Shown: positions 36,599-45,397, counted from the first letter of the stretch. The stretch is DNA of 64,000 nt from Verrucomicrobiota bacterium (GCA_016219875.1 JACRJZ010000124.1:56737-120736); one strand, 5' to 3'. The notes: generated by a model not told the origin, from the letters alone. Numbers and translations are program-made.

Positions 36599-36620
36599 CG
36601 CTATGGGGTATAACCCTACC
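36599..36620 (-). promoter_or_regulatory. Palindromic promoter box 4 (lmo0937 gene)
   Basis: Read towards the gene: GGTAGGGTT-AT-ACCCCATAGCG. -10 candidate TAGCGT at 36575-36580, spacer 20. Confidence 0.8.
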
Positions 36621-36698
36621 GGGTTCACCGCGCAGAATCCTTGGGCTAACGCCAAGCCGGCTGGTTCCACTGGGCTGCTGGTTCGCGCCGCGGCTGCA

Positions 36699-37442
36699 TT
36701 ACTTCTCTTTCGGAGGTTCTTCTGACGGAGTTGTTTCTTCCGCCAACGAGTCGAGATTGTCAAAGACGATGAGCGATTCCACGGCTTCCGGAGGGGTCAA
36801 AGAAAACAACTTGCCGTCTTTCGCGCTGAATTTCATTCCGGAAGAAATCACGGTGATGCCGGTTTCGCCAATGACTTTGAGTGGAACCACCGAACCCTTC
36901 TCCGCTACATGAGTGCCATCGGCGGTGATGATGTACCGGCCCTTGCCGCCGCCACCTTCCACCACCGACCGGCCTGCCGCGTTCCTGATGGCGAAGGTGC
37001 TGCCCGGCACCAAGGCGCGCACCACAGTGAAGATTCTGCCAGTGCGGAGGTCTAACAAAGTTTCCATCACCGGTTTGCCGTCTTTCAAGTGGCGATCCAT
37101 TTTCTCGAGCTTCACTTCCGTCCCCGACTGCAAACGGACCGTCGTGCCGATGCGCCGGAAGAAGAGATCGGTTCGCGCCCCTTCCCCGGTCCGGACAACG
37201 GCGCCTTGTTTAAGGACCTGTTTGGCTTTCAACGGTGCAAACATTTTGCCGTCTTCGGAGTAGTTGCACTTCCCATTCACCGAGAGGACGACTGCCTGTG
37301 GCAAATCTGAAGTCTCAGGAAATATTTGCACAGAAGGCTTTGGAGATAGGACTGTCGCTGGTTGGGCTTGGGTCCAGTTGGTGATCGTCAACGGCCATAA
37401 AGCCACGACGACGAATAGTGGAATCAATGTTTTGCTTTTCAT
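36699..37442 (-). CDS. FecR-domain secreted protein
   Basis: 247 residues from ATG 37442 (MKSKTLIPLFVVVALWPLTI, signal peptide). FecR-like domain about 45-165: QAVVLSVNGKCNYSEDGKMF, QGAVVRTGEGARTDLFFRR, IGTTVRLQSGTEV, then GSTFAIRNAAGRSVVEGGGG. No membrane anchor beyond the signal, so probably periplasmic. The C-terminus is acidic (EETTPSEEPPKEK). FecR domains sense or bind in the envelope; partner unknown. Upstream frame to 37553 lies before the predicted start of transcription and is rejected. Box 5 controls it. Confidence 0.8.
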   Translation of the reverse strand: MKSKTLIPLFVVVALWPLTITNWTQAQPATVLSPKPSVQIFPETSDLPQAVVLSVNGKCNYSEDGKMFAPLKAKQVLKQGAVVRTGEGARTDLFFRRIGTTVRLQSGTEVKLEKMDRHLKDGKPVMETLLDLRTGRIFTVVRALVPGSTFAIRNAAGRSVVEGGGGKGRYIITADGTHVAEKGSVVPLKVIGETGITVISSGMKFSAKDGKLFSLTPPEAVESLIVFDNLDSLAEETTPSEEPPKEK

Positions 37443-37511
37443 ACTGGTGCTTTCGTTGTTGCGCCTTTGGTTTTGTCGCAAAGTGGCACCGTAGGCTGCG
37501 GGCTGGCCGTC

Positions 37512-37533
37512 CGCTATGGGGTATAACCCTACC
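37512..37533 (-). promoter_or_regulatory. Palindromic promoter box 5 (FecR gene)
   Basis: Read towards the gene: GGTAGGGTT-AT-ACCCCATAGCG, the same core as box 4. -10 candidate TACGGT at 37488-37493, spacer 20. Confidence 0.8.
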
Positions 37534-37550
37534 TGCGCCAGCACCGTGGA

Positions 37551-37573
37551 CATGGGGTATTCACCCCATAGCG
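37551..37573 (+). promoter_or_regulatory. Palindromic promoter box 6 (lipoprotein gene, plus strand)
   Basis: CATGGGGTATTCACCCCATAG, divergent from box 5, with 17 bases between. -10 candidate TAGACT at 37592-37597, spacer 20. Confidence 0.85.
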
Positions 37574-37661
37574 CCCGATTCCGAATTGTTTTAGACTACT
37601 CCTGAGTGCTTGAAAAGCGCTGAGACCGAACGAGCACCGGCAATAATCGAAATTGAGATCT

Positions 37662-37958
37662 ATGAAACATATAATGCTGGGAATCCTCGCCGCCTGTGCC
37701 CTCACGAGCTGCGACAAACAAAAAGCGGCCATCGACGACAAAGCAGAAGCCACCAAGAGCGCCATCGATTATCAAAAGGCCGCGGTGGACGCGGCCGCAA
37801 AAGCGGACAAAAAGCAGGCGGACGTGGATGCGGCGATTGAAAAAGCGAAGATCGAAGCCAAGAAAGTTGCTGAGCAAGCCCAATTGGAGGCTGACAAAAA
37901 GAAAGCCGACGCCAAGACCGCACTCGAAAAAGCCAAGCTGGACGCGGAGAAGAAGTGA
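37662..37958 (+). CDS. Coiled-coil lipoprotein, Lys/Ala-rich
   Basis: 98 residues from ATG 37662 (MKHIMLGILAACALTSCDKQ). The lipobox is LTSC at residue 16. The mature part is a continuous charged coiled coil rich in Lys, Ala and Asp (DAAAKADKKQADVDAAIEKA), resembling Lpp-like or YtxH-like envelope proteins. It should be anchored to the outer or inner membrane through a lipid. Function unknown. Controlled by box 6, on the plus strand, back to back with the FecR gene. A weak hairpin and T-run lie at 38019-38048. Confidence 0.8.
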   Translation: MKHIMLGILAACALTSCDKQKAAIDDKAEATKSAIDYQKAAVDAAAKADKKQADVDAAIEKAKIEAKKVAEQAQLEADKKKADAKTALEKAKLDAEKK

Positions 37959-38443
37959 TCCCTTGGGCGCCGTAATGGTGTTCTCAGAACAGTGGCGTCG
38001 TGGCAACTTGTCGGAGGGACGACTTCCACGTCGTGCCTGTCTTTTTTTAACGACCAGAGAGCTTCGCGGCCTTGGCTACTGGAGCCGTCGGGGTGGTGTT
38101 CCACGACGGGATGCTCGAAGGCGTAACCGGAATCGGGCCTGGGTCTCGGCGGGGCGTCTGGAGCATGTCGCAGAATTCGGGGAGAAAAAGTTGGCTGTTG
38201 GCGTGCTTGGAAGGACCCGCAACGGACCAACGTGAAGTGAAAGCCTCGATTTCCCGGCTCGGCCTGGCGGAGTCTTACCGGAAGGCGCCTGGGTTGGCGA
38301 GGTGGCTTCCGACGCCATAACCAACAGGAAAGTCCGGCTGCCGCTACAGGGATTATCCCCAGGTAAAGTGTTCTGTAATTTACCCAGCCGACGCCGGATT
38401 AATCGTCAAGAGTCGGCTGCCAAGCCCCAAACGGGAGCGCATC
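37959..38443. other. Gap without a convincing gene
   Basis: 485 bases between the lipoprotein gene and the Thivi_2564-like gene. Apart from the element at 38011-38048 I see no ORF with family resemblance; short frames such as 38072-38320 lack start-site signals. Confidence 0.5.
38011..38048 (+). terminator. Weak hairpin followed by T-run
   Basis: ACGAC-TTCCAC-GTCGT (38019-38034), then seven T at 38042-38048. It may end the lipoprotein message. The surrounding GGAGGGACGACTTCCACG also looks like an interspersed repeat, but has no second copy here. Confidence 0.45.
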
Positions 38444-38641
38444 CTACCGGACCTGCGGAACCCGAATGTCCCCGGCGTGGCCGAGAATGCCGAAGGCGTA
38501 GAGCAACCACACGACAACGCAAATCACCACGACGATGTTGAGGATCTTTTTGATTTTGCCATCCATCGGGATGTAGGTGTTGACCAGCCAGAGGAGCACG
38601 CCCACGACGATCAGCGTTACGACAAGAGAAATCAGCGACAT
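38444..38641 (-). CDS. Thivi_2564-family small membrane protein
   Basis: 65 residues from ATG 38641; GGAGG lies six bases upstream. MSLISLVVTLIVVGVLLWLV, then NTYIPMDGKIKKILN and VVVICVVVWLLYAFGILGH match the family: two membrane helices joined by a conserved IPMD.KIK.ILN loop. Function unknown; often with stress genes. Box 7 lies upstream. Confidence 0.88.
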   Translation of the reverse strand: MSLISLVVTLIVVGVLLWLVNTYIPMDGKIKKILNIVVVICVVVWLLYAFGILGHAGDIRVPQVR

Positions 38642-38716
38642 GGGAAGCCTCCAATGTGAAACGGTGTTTGGCTATTCATTTTCATAGCCCAATGATACGC
38701 TGAGGAACCGCGCTCG

Positions 38717-38738
38717 CGCTATGGGGTGAAACCCTACC
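38717..38738 (-). promoter_or_regulatory. Palindromic promoter box 7 (Thivi_2564-like gene)
   Basis: Read towards the gene: GGTAGGGTT-TC-ACCCCATAGCG. -10 candidate TATCAT at 38692-38697, spacer 21. Near the end of the MCE-protein gene. Confidence 0.82.
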
Positions 38739-38742
38739 ATGA

Positions 38743-39792
38743 TCATCTCCAGTCCTTGGGCGATCGGAGCCAGTTCGATGGCTTCACCTCCGGCTCCGGG
38801 GGGCCGGGCAGCGGACGCAGGGGTGGCGGATTCGTCTTGTTCACGTATTTGCGGAGGAGCCAGTGGCGTTGCATTGCCTCAATCAAGCGCTCCAATTCGC
38901 GCATCGAGGTCTGCGTTTGCTCGACGAGGCCGGGCAGATCCTTTGCTTCGTTGGCCACGGCGTCGGTGATTTCCGGCAGGCGGGCCGTGCCGTGGCGGAC
39001 GTTTTGCACCGCCACATTCAGGTTCGTCACCACCCCCCGCAATTCGCTCATCGCTTCGTTGGCCCGCGCCAGGAGCTTTTGCGCGTCGTCTGCCAAGGCG
39101 GTGTCAGTGATCAACTTTCCGACCGTGCCTTTGCCCGCCTGAAAGTCGGCGGCCAGGTCGTCCACCCGCCCGACCAATTGGTCCAAGCGCCCGCGGGTGG
39201 TGATGAGGTTCGATCCGAGTGTGGTCCACGTATCCAGGCCGCTGTGGACTTTCTTCAACACGAGCATTGTCTCGCGGCGGACTTCCTCGACGGCCGCTTC
39301 GAGCACGCTTTGAAACTGCTCGTTGCAGACGATGGAAGCATTCTTCTCCGGCAACGGCTTGCCCTCGCCGCGCGTGATTTCAAAAAACGAATCACCCGCC
39401 ACCCCAAATTTCTTTTTGACGACCGCCGATGAATCCGCGCGCACGAATCGGAAGAAGTCGCGGCGAATGTTGGCCTGGGCTTCCATCCGGCCGGTCGTGT
39501 CCGCAATGACATCTGATACTGCCCCCACGAGTGTGCCCAGAAAATAGACCTCCGACCCTTGCCGGATGCCCGCCGCTCCATCTGCGGGCAGCATGATCCG
39601 CAATGAAACATTGCTCTTGAACCAGCGCTGGCTGCGGCCCGTCCACACGACGGCGGCGATCAGCACGGCGACGACGACGAGCACGAACGCGCCGGTGATT
39701 TCGTTGACGCGCCGAAATTGGAAGCGATCTGCCACTCGTTGACTTCGGTCATCACGGCGTGAAGGCTCGGGGGTGTTGGTCGTTTCGTTCAT
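38743..39792 (-). CDS. MlaD-family (MCE) substrate-binding protein
   Basis: 349 residues from ATG 39792 (MNETTNTPEPSRRDDRSQRV). One N-terminal membrane helix (ITGAFVLVVVAVLIAAVVW) precedes an MCE domain: VSLRIMLPADGAAGIRQGSE, VYFLGTLVGAV. A long helical coiled coil follows. MCE proteins bind lipids in the periplasm and pass them to a membrane ABC transporter. It follows the MlaE gene by two bases. No MlaF (ATPase) lies between or after, so the ATPase must be elsewhere. Start close behind MlaE suggests cotranslation. Confidence 0.88.
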   Translation of the reverse strand: MNETTNTPEPSRRDDRSQRVADRFQFRRVNEITGAFVLVVVAVLIAAVVWTGRSQRWFKSNVSLRIMLPADGAAGIRQGSEVYFLGTLVGAVSDVIADTTGRMEAQANIRRDFFRFVRADSSAVVKKKFGVAGDSFFEITRGEGKPLPEKNASIVCNEQFQSVLEAAVEEVRRETMLVLKKVHSGLDTWTTLGSNLITTRGRLDQLVGRVDDLAADFQAGKGTVGKLITDTALADDAQKLLARANEAMSELRGVVTNLNVAVQNVRHGTARLPEITDAVANEAKDLPGLVEQTQTSMRELERLIEAMQRHWLLRKYVNKTNPPPLRPLPGPPEPEVKPSNWLRSPKDWR

Positions 39793-39794
39793 GG

Positions 39795-40583
39795 TCACAG
39801 GTAAGTCAGCAGCGATACCGCGGCGGAGATGACGAACAGTCCGGCGACGGAGCGGGTGAGCGCCTGTTGCGTGGCCTGCGGAATTTCCGCGACCGACCCG
39901 CCAACCCCCAGCCCGCCGAGGCAACAGGACGCGCTGGCAAACAGGGCGGGCAGGGTGCTTTTGGCGAGAATGTTGAACACGTCTATGGGCTGAACGGCGC
40001 GGGACACGGTGTCCGCAAACAGAAGCAAATCACGGCTGCCTTTTCCCGTCCATGCCGCGAACAGGAAACCGCTCGCGAAGGCGACGAGAACAAAAACGAT
40101 CGTCAAGCAAAACGTGGCCACCGTCATGCCCAGCACGCGCGGCATCACGAGATGCGAGAACGGATCGCAGCCCCGCGCTTCCAGCGCGCGGACGTCCCCG
40201 TTGATCTTGAGGACGCCCAGTTCGGTCGTCATCGCACTGCCACTGCGGACGATCACGACGAGGTTGATCAGCACCGGACCGAGCTCACGCGCCACGACGG
40301 CCACCAGCAGCGGTCCGAGCAATTGTGACTGCCCCGCTTCACCGGTCCAGAAGGTGAGCTGTACGACCACCGAAATGCCGACGAACACCGCCACGGCACC
40401 GACAAACCAGAGGGGTTCGACGCCAATGGCCAGGACCTGCCGGGCAAACGCCTTTTCCACCGTGCGCACCCAGCATCCCGGCCGAACGCAGACGCAAAGC
40501 ACCGTCCCGATCACCGCCGCCGCATGCCGCAGTTCATCCCATTGCCCCCACACCGTCTCCCCCAGCCTTCCAATCATTCGCAT
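39795..40583 (-). CDS. MlaE-family ABC transporter permease
   Basis: 262 residues. The MlaE permease fold is seen from WTGEAGQSQLLGPLLVAVVA, RELGPVLINLVVIVRSGSAM, TTELGVLKINGDVRALEARG and CDPFSHLVMPRVLGM; five to six membrane helices. Works with an MlaF ATPase and MCE protein to move phospholipids between membranes. Only MlaE and MlaD are present here. It follows the BON gene by 22 bases on the same strand. Confidence 0.9.
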   Translation of the reverse strand: MRMIGRLGETVWGQWDELRHAAAVIGTVLCVCVRPGCWVRTVEKAFARQVLAIGVEPLWFVGAVAVFVGISVVVQLTFWTGEAGQSQLLGPLLVAVVARELGPVLINLVVIVRSGSAMTTELGVLKINGDVRALEARGCDPFSHLVMPRVLGMTVATFCLTIVFVLVAFASGFLFAAWTGKGSRDLLLFADTVSRAVQPIDVFNILAKSTLPALFASASCCLGGLGVGGSVAEIPQATQQALTRSVAGLFVISAAVSLLTYL

Positions 40584-40605
40584 GGGATACTCCCAAACTC
40601 ACCGC

Positions 40606-40956
40606 TTACTCTTTGACCGTGATGTTGTTCTCGACCTCTTTCACGCCCTCGACCTTCTTGGCGAGGTCTCCGGCCCGGTTCTTCTGGTCCTTCGTGTTGA
40701 CAAAGCCGCTTAGCTGCACCACACCCTTGAACGTGACCACATTGACGTCGTCGTACTTGAATTGAGGGTCCGCCTTCAGCGCTTTCTTGACAGCGGAGGA
40801 AAGCCCGTGGTCATCAATGTATTCGCCCGTGCTTTGCCTGTAGCGACTGCCAGTGCTGCAGCCGGTCAGGCCGCAGACCAGCGGCAAGGCGCCGACGCAG
40901 AGGATCAACGCCAGCACCTTCAGGGGATGGCTCGTTTTTACTAATGTGTTTTTCAT
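40606..40956 (-). CDS. BON-domain lipoprotein
   Basis: 116 residues from ATG 40956 (MKNTLVKTSHPLKVLALILC). Lipobox GLTGC. One BON domain: DDHGLSSAVKKALKADPQFK, YDDVNVVTFKGVVQLSGFVN, VEGVKEVENNITV. BON (OsmY-like) domains bind phospholipid and are osmotic-stress related. Followed by MlaE and MlaD on the same strand, which suggests envelope lipid maintenance; link is inferred. No box is visible upstream. Confidence 0.88.
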   Translation of the reverse strand: MKNTLVKTSHPLKVLALILCVGALPLVCGLTGCSTGSRYRQSTGEYIDDHGLSSAVKKALKADPQFKYDDVNVVTFKGVVQLSGFVNTKDQKNRAGDLAKKVEGVKEVENNITVKE

Positions 40957-41052
40957 GATGTTTCTTTTCGTTTTGTTGTTTGTTTGTTTTCCGTCATTTG
41001 CCGCCAATTCCACCGACACGGCGCGCTTTTCCGCGCGCCCTGACAGCGAGAA

Positions 41053-42831
41053 TCACCGACGCCCAGGCGCGTGTTCGGTTGGCGCCGACTTGTCCTTGTT
41101 TTCTTTCTGGCGGTCGTTGCGCAACAATCTCGTGGCCCCTTTATCAGTCGTATCCGGCCTGGGCCGGGCCGGCTGTTCGGACACCCTCGGCGCTTTCTTT
41201 TCCAAAGCGGGCGTGCTGCGCGGCGGTTCTGTTTGAACTTTTGTTCCAGATTCCTTCGCGCGTGGTGGCGGCTCCGGTTGCACCTGTCTCTCGCGGGGCG
41301 CCGGCTCACTTCGCCCCGGGGCGGGCTTCTTCTCCGGCTCCACTTGGCGCGGTTGAGATTGAGGATTGATCCTGTTCACGTTGGGCTGGCGACCAGCTGG
41401 TTCAGCTTGGGGCTGGAATTTGGGATCGGGTTTGGGGGCCGGCTGGGTCTTGGGGGGAGCCTGGTTTCTGCCCAACTGACTGGCCGGCTTGGCCACAATC
41501 GGGGATCTGGGCAGTGGCACCTTGGCTGGCTCGAGAACCGCGCCCGGTTTTCGGGCTGCTGTGTCCACGGTCCTGGCCTCCAGCGTTCGCCGCTGATCGC
41601 GGGATTTCTGAACTTCCTGGCCGCGCTGGGCCAGCTTCTGTCTTTCGTCCTTGGCCACCGGCTGGAATCGCATGGGACTGTCTTTTCGTTTGGCCAGTTG
41701 GCTGATGGGCGTAGCCACCATCACGCGGTTCTGTCTGGACTCCGCCGTGCCCGGATCAATATTTTTCTGGGCGGCCCAGGTGTGCGGCGGCCGCGCGGAT
41801 TCGTGATCGCGGCGATACTGGTGTGACCTTTCCACGCGGTGCTCCCACTCCCGGTCCCGGCGATGCTCCCAGCGTTGATGAGAATAGATCGGGTCGTAAC
41901 CATGTCGGCCGGATTGGAACGAAAACGAGGCGTAAAACCCGCCCTGGTGATAGCTCGCGGCGTAGTAGTCCCCAAAGTAGTAGTGGTGGTAGCGCGGCCG
42001 TAAGAAGAGATGGTCGATGAACACTCCCAGATCGATCACGATGGTGGGCGAGTAAAAGTAGCCCCGCCGTGCATACACACCCGCTTCAAAATAGACCGGC
42101 GCAAAGAGAACGCCGCGCCGTGCCACCGGGTAATCCCAGTAGCCGCCGACGAAGATGTACCCGCGAGGGGTCCAGACATAATGGGCGGGCATCCAGTCCC
42201 AATCCGCCCGGCCTTGCGCCCAATAACCCGGGCGCCAGGCATAGCGCCCCTGATACCACATCCAGCAACCCGGCGACCAACCGTAGTCCATGGAAGGCGC
42301 TGCGATATTGGGACCCACTTCCACGGTTGCGGGCGGCGGGGGCAGGTAGGTCGTTTCCCGCACCGTGGCGTCAGCCCAATAGCCGGAAGTCCACTGATAG
42401 CCTTGCGGGGTTTGCCCCCAATAGCCGGCCATCCAGGCACGGCCCGGTGGCAGAGCGCGCCAGGTGCCGCTGACCCAGAGGAAGCTGCTCCGTTCGTCAT
42501 CCCAGGCCCAGTAGCCGGGAATCCAAGTGACGTTGTCTCCCTCCGGCCGCTCCTCGGGAGGCATTTCTTCGATGACGTCGGGCGGAGCTTTTGCCACTAC
42601 GACCCCTGGCTCGGGATTGAAAGTGACCATCCCGGCAAAGGCCTCATGCACCGGTCCACGGGTGAGCACTTGGGCTCCTGGCGCATCGTTGTCGGGCGTT
42701 TGAGCCTGACCCATGGCCAGGTTCAAACTGATGCCGATGAGAACAAACAGCACCGCAGTCCACCAGCGTTTGAAAGTGTGGCGCGCGGGGATGTCCTTTC
42801 CTGTGTTTGGGGAAAAATTGGAGGCATTCAT
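41053..42831 (-). CDS. YXWGXW-repeat secreted protein
   Basis: 592 residues. Signal peptide after a polar start (WTAVLFVLIGISLNLAMGQA). Tandem W-rich repeats from about residue 95 to 265: WIPGYWAWDDERSSFLWVSG, WMAGYWGQTPQGYQWTSGYW and others with GYW cores. Then a Tyr/His-rich segment (RPRYHHYYFGDYYAASYHQG) and a long Pro/Lys/Glu-rich low-complexity tail. The repeat family is frequent in Verrucomicrobiota, Planctomycetes and Proteobacteria; function unknown, probably envelope. Same strand as the next lipoprotein gene. Confidence 0.82.
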   Translation of the reverse strand: MNASNFSPNTGKDIPARHTFKRWWTAVLFVLIGISLNLAMGQAQTPDNDAPGAQVLTRGPVHEAFAGMVTFNPEPGVVVAKAPPDVIEEMPPEERPEGDNVTWIPGYWAWDDERSSFLWVSGTWRALPPGRAWMAGYWGQTPQGYQWTSGYWADATVRETTYLPPPPATVEVGPNIAAPSMDYGWSPGCWMWYQGRYAWRPGYWAQGRADWDWMPAHYVWTPRGYIFVGGYWDYPVARRGVLFAPVYFEAGVYARRGYFYSPTIVIDLGVFIDHLFLRPRYHHYYFGDYYAASYHQGGFYASFSFQSGRHGYDPIYSHQRWEHRRDREWEHRVERSHQYRRDHESARPPHTWAAQKNIDPGTAESRQNRVMVATPISQLAKRKDSPMRFQPVAKDERQKLAQRGQEVQKSRDQRRTLEARTVDTAARKPGAVLEPAKVPLPRSPIVAKPASQLGRNQAPPKTQPAPKPDPKFQPQAEPAGRQPNVNRINPQSQPRQVEPEKKPAPGRSEPAPRERQVQPEPPPRAKESGTKVQTEPPRSTPALEKKAPRVSEQPARPRPDTTDKGATRLLRNDRQKENKDKSAPTEHAPGRR

Positions 42832-42883
42832 AATGTGATGATTATTCCAGAAAACCTGCCAGCGTTGATATTTGGTTGGTCAT

Positions 42884-43333
42884 TTACCTGCGGCCTCCCC
42901 GGTCGTTTCCTTTTCCTTTGTCTTTGTTTCCTTTCCCGTGGTTGGGATTCGATCCCGGCGGCGCCCAATGTTTCGGGTATTGCCGGACAATCGTCGGGTG
43001 ATGAATCGACGGGTGGTCGTGGAAATCGAGCCGGACTGACGGCGAGGCAAACAGCACGTCAACCGAAACGCGCGGCGGCGCCGGGCGCGCTACCCACGAG
43101 CGCCCGTCCCGATAGACATAGTGGCGCCGGTAGCTGTTGTAATAGACTTGGTAACCGGGGTAATACACGTAGTCGTCCTGCAGCACGACCCCGGCTTCCA
43201 CATACACCGGTGGGGGCGGCGCATAAACTGTCGCATGACGCGGCCCGTCCGCGTGGCCAACGCATCCGGTCATCGCTCCCAAAAGCGCAGCGCCGAACAC
43301 GAATCCGATTTTTGAGCATTTCGTTCTATTCAT
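42884..43333 (-). CDS. Small lipoprotein with Tyr/Pro-rich mature part
   Basis: 149 residues from ATG 43333 (MNRTKCSKIGFVFGAALLGA). Lipobox MTGC. The mature protein contains VYAPPPPVYVEAGVVLQDDY, YYPGYQVYYNSYRRHYVYRD, and a Lys/Gly/Asn tail (NHGKGNKDKGKGNDRGGRR). Resembles verrucomicrobial lipoproteins next to YXWGXW genes. Function unknown. Lies 52 bases before the YXWGXW gene, likely one operon. Confidence 0.75.
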   Translation of the reverse strand: MNRTKCSKIGFVFGAALLGAMTGCVGHADGPRHATVYAPPPPVYVEAGVVLQDDYVYYPGYQVYYNSYRRHYVYRDGRSWVARPAPPRVSVDVLFASPSVRLDFHDHPSIHHPTIVRQYPKHWAPPGSNPNHGKGNKDKGKGNDRGGRR

Positions 43334-43442
43334 GCAATTCTCCTTCCCAAAACTCCCCCCCGCTTCGCCGGAAGATCTCCTCCGTGTCCAAGACGCGGGG
43401 GAGACTTCCCGACAGAAGCATAATCAGGGCAACTCAGGCCCG

Positions 43443-44696
43443 TCAATTGACGGAACTGAGCAGCAGTGCGGTTCGGCTCTCGGGCATGAGCTTCTTGTCG
43501 CCGTACTCGCCGATCTGGATATTCTCAGAGGGCACTCCGGCTTTGATCAGCGCGTCACGAATGGAGCGGGCACGCCTGTCGGACAAGTCTTGATCGCGCG
43601 GTGAGTCTTTGGAGCTGTCGATTGCTATCCTCAGAGACGGATTCTCGTTGATGTAGCGCGCGACCGTCAATAATTTTTCGTTCTCCGAACGCGGAAGGTC
43701 CGACCGGTTGTTATCGAACCGGAAGTCCCGATATAGGGTCCAGCGCCTTACCACACCAACGGGGCCTTGGGTGCCCGTTGCACCGACCGGCCCTTGCGGG
43801 CCGACTTCACCGGCACGGCCAACGGCGCCAGCCACACCCTCCTGGGTGTTGCCTTGCGCGCCCGTCGCTCCGACTGGGCCTTGCGAACCTGCTTCGCCCG
43901 CCCCGCCAACGGGGCCAACGACGCCGCCTGTGGTGCTGCCTTGGGCACCCGTCGCTCCGGCGATGCCTTGCGCTCCAACGGAACCGGCACGACCTGCGGG
44001 GCCGGCAGGGCCGACCAGGGTCGGACCTTGAGCACCCGTGGCTCCAACGATGCCTTGCGCTCCGGCTGGTCCGACAGGGCCAACAGAACCCTTAGGACCG
44101 ACTGTTGCCGCACCTTGAGCGCCCGTGGCTCCGGCGATGCCTTGGGCTCCGGCTGGTCCGACAGGGCCAACGGGGCCAGTAGGACCGACCGTGCTGGCAC
44201 CTTGAGCGCCTGTGGCTCCGGCGATACCTTGGTCTCCGGCAGGACCGGTAGGGCCAACTGGGCCAACCGGACCGACCGCCACGTTACCTGGGGGGCCTGT
44301 CGCTCCGACTGCGCCTCGGCTGCCGATGGGACCCGTAGAACCCTGCTCGCCGGCAAGGCCAGCCACGCTAGCGCCTTGAGCCCCTGTCGCTCCGACCTCA
44401 CCTCGCGCTCCGATCGGCCCGACAGGACCTTGCGCGCCGGCAAGTCCGGCGATGCCTGCGCCTGGGGCGCCCGTCGCTCCGACTGAACCCACCGCGCCGA
44501 CGGGGCCGGGAGGGCCATCAGGGCCGGTCGGGCCGACCATACTGGGTTCTCCGGAGATGGTTACAGCAGCATGATTGCTGGTCTTCTCACTGCTGCAGCA
44601 CCCCGTCGCTAGGTAGATTAGCGGCAACATGCTGAGGCACACAATTAATGTCAGCAGTGTTGGGGGCTGGCCCCTGTTTTCAGATGTCTTTGTCAT
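43443..44696 (-). CDS. Collagen-like lipoprotein with OmpA-type C-terminal domain
   Basis: 417 residues from ATG 44696. Signal peptide and lipobox (LPLIYLATGC) give a lipid anchor. Residues about 55-315 are G-X-Y triplets; the later part is a near-exact 29-residue block (GPAGAQGIAGATGAQG...) repeated with one two-residue break per block. Residues 320-417 form an OmpA-like domain (RDFRFDNNRSDLPRSENEKL; LSDRRARSIRDALIKAGVP) with the usual peptidoglycan-binding helices. The protein thus could bridge outer membrane and peptidoglycan through a collagen-like rod. Repeats are also DNA repeats of 87 bp, so length may vary between strains. Confidence 0.85.
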   Translation of the reverse strand: MTKTSENRGQPPTLLTLIVCLSMLPLIYLATGCCSSEKTSNHAAVTISGEPSMVGPTGPDGPPGPVGAVGSVGATGAPGAGIAGLAGAQGPVGPIGARGEVGATGAQGASVAGLAGEQGSTGPIGSRGAVGATGPPGNVAVGPVGPVGPTGPAGDQGIAGATGAQGASTVGPTGPVGPVGPAGAQGIAGATGAQGAATVGPKGSVGPVGPAGAQGIVGATGAQGPTLVGPAGPAGRAGSVGAQGIAGATGAQGSTTGGVVGPVGGAGEAGSQGPVGATGAQGNTQEGVAGAVGRAGEVGPQGPVGATGTQGPVGVVRRWTLYRDFRFDNNRSDLPRSENEKLLTVARYINENPSLRIAIDSSKDSPRDQDLSDRRARSIRDALIKAGVPSENIQIGEYGDKKLMPESRTALLLSSVN

Positions 44697-44841
44697 AGTA
44701 CTTCTTTCGTTCTTTTATGTTTATTTATTTACTTTCATTTCCGTTGCGTCCGGGGGGCATTCCTCTGGCGCTTTCCCTTGCGGGTCCGTTCGAGTGTTGT
44801 CCTTTCGTTTTCCCGATGAGGCGCGCAAATTTCATTCGCGC

Positions 44842-45297
44842 TTAAGGCGCGATTTTGTCGCTCACCCATTGGCGCGCCTGGTTGAATCCGTCCTTCAACT
44901 CGCCGTAGCCCTTCTTGAAGCCCGCTTTGACGCTGTCCCAGGTGGACTCGGTCGCGTTCTTGGCCTCGTCAAGCTGCTGGTTCAACTTGGCCGCCTGGTC
45001 GCGCAGCGCCTGGAGTTTGGGTTTGGCTTCAGCCTTGGCGGCGTCGCTGGACTTTTCGACGCGGGCCATGAGCTGGTCCAGATCCCGGTTGATCTCAGCC
45101 ATCTGGCCCTGCATTTTTTCGACGAAGGCAGCCTTTTGCGCAAAGGTGTAATCCTTCATGTCCTGCGCGGCTTCCTTGGTTTCCTGTTTGACCTTGTCGA
45201 GTTGCTCAGCCACGGCTTTACGGTCTTGTTCCGCCGAGGGTTTGCAGCCCACGGCGAAGGCCGTGATGGCGAGGAAGGTGATGGCGATGTGTTTCAT
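44842..45297 (-). CDS. Coiled-coil lipoprotein, box-controlled
   Basis: 151 residues from ATG 45297 (MKHIAITFLAITAFAVGCKP, lipobox AVGC). The mature part is a long helix rich in Lys, Glu, Gln and Ala (QLDKVKQETKEAAQDMKDYT; ALRDQAAKLNQQLDEAKNAT), probably a coiled coil of the YtxH/apolipoprotein-like kind. The longer frame to 45486 starts upstream of the predicted transcription start and is rejected. GAAAGA lies 9 bases upstream. Function unknown; similar N-terminus to the lipoprotein at 37662. Confidence 0.8.
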   Translation of the reverse strand: MKHIAITFLAITAFAVGCKPSAEQDRKAVAEQLDKVKQETKEAAQDMKDYTFAQKAAFVEKMQGQMAEINRDLDQLMARVEKSSDAAKAEAKPKLQALRDQAAKLNQQLDEAKNATESTWDSVKAGFKKGYGELKDGFNQARQWVSDKIAP

Positions 45298-45375
45298 GAA
45301 CGTGTCTTTCGTTGAGTGTGTCGTGGTCCGTTTCGTATGTTTCATCTCCGCTACCATAGGCCCCCGGCAGCTCTG

Positions 45376-45397
45376 CGCTATGGGGTGTAACCCTACC
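45376..45397 (-). promoter_or_regulatory. Palindromic promoter box 8 (coiled-coil lipoprotein)
   Basis: Read towards the gene: GGTAGGGTT-AC-ACCCCATAGCG. -10 candidate TATGGT at 45353-45358, spacer 19. Confidence 0.82.
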
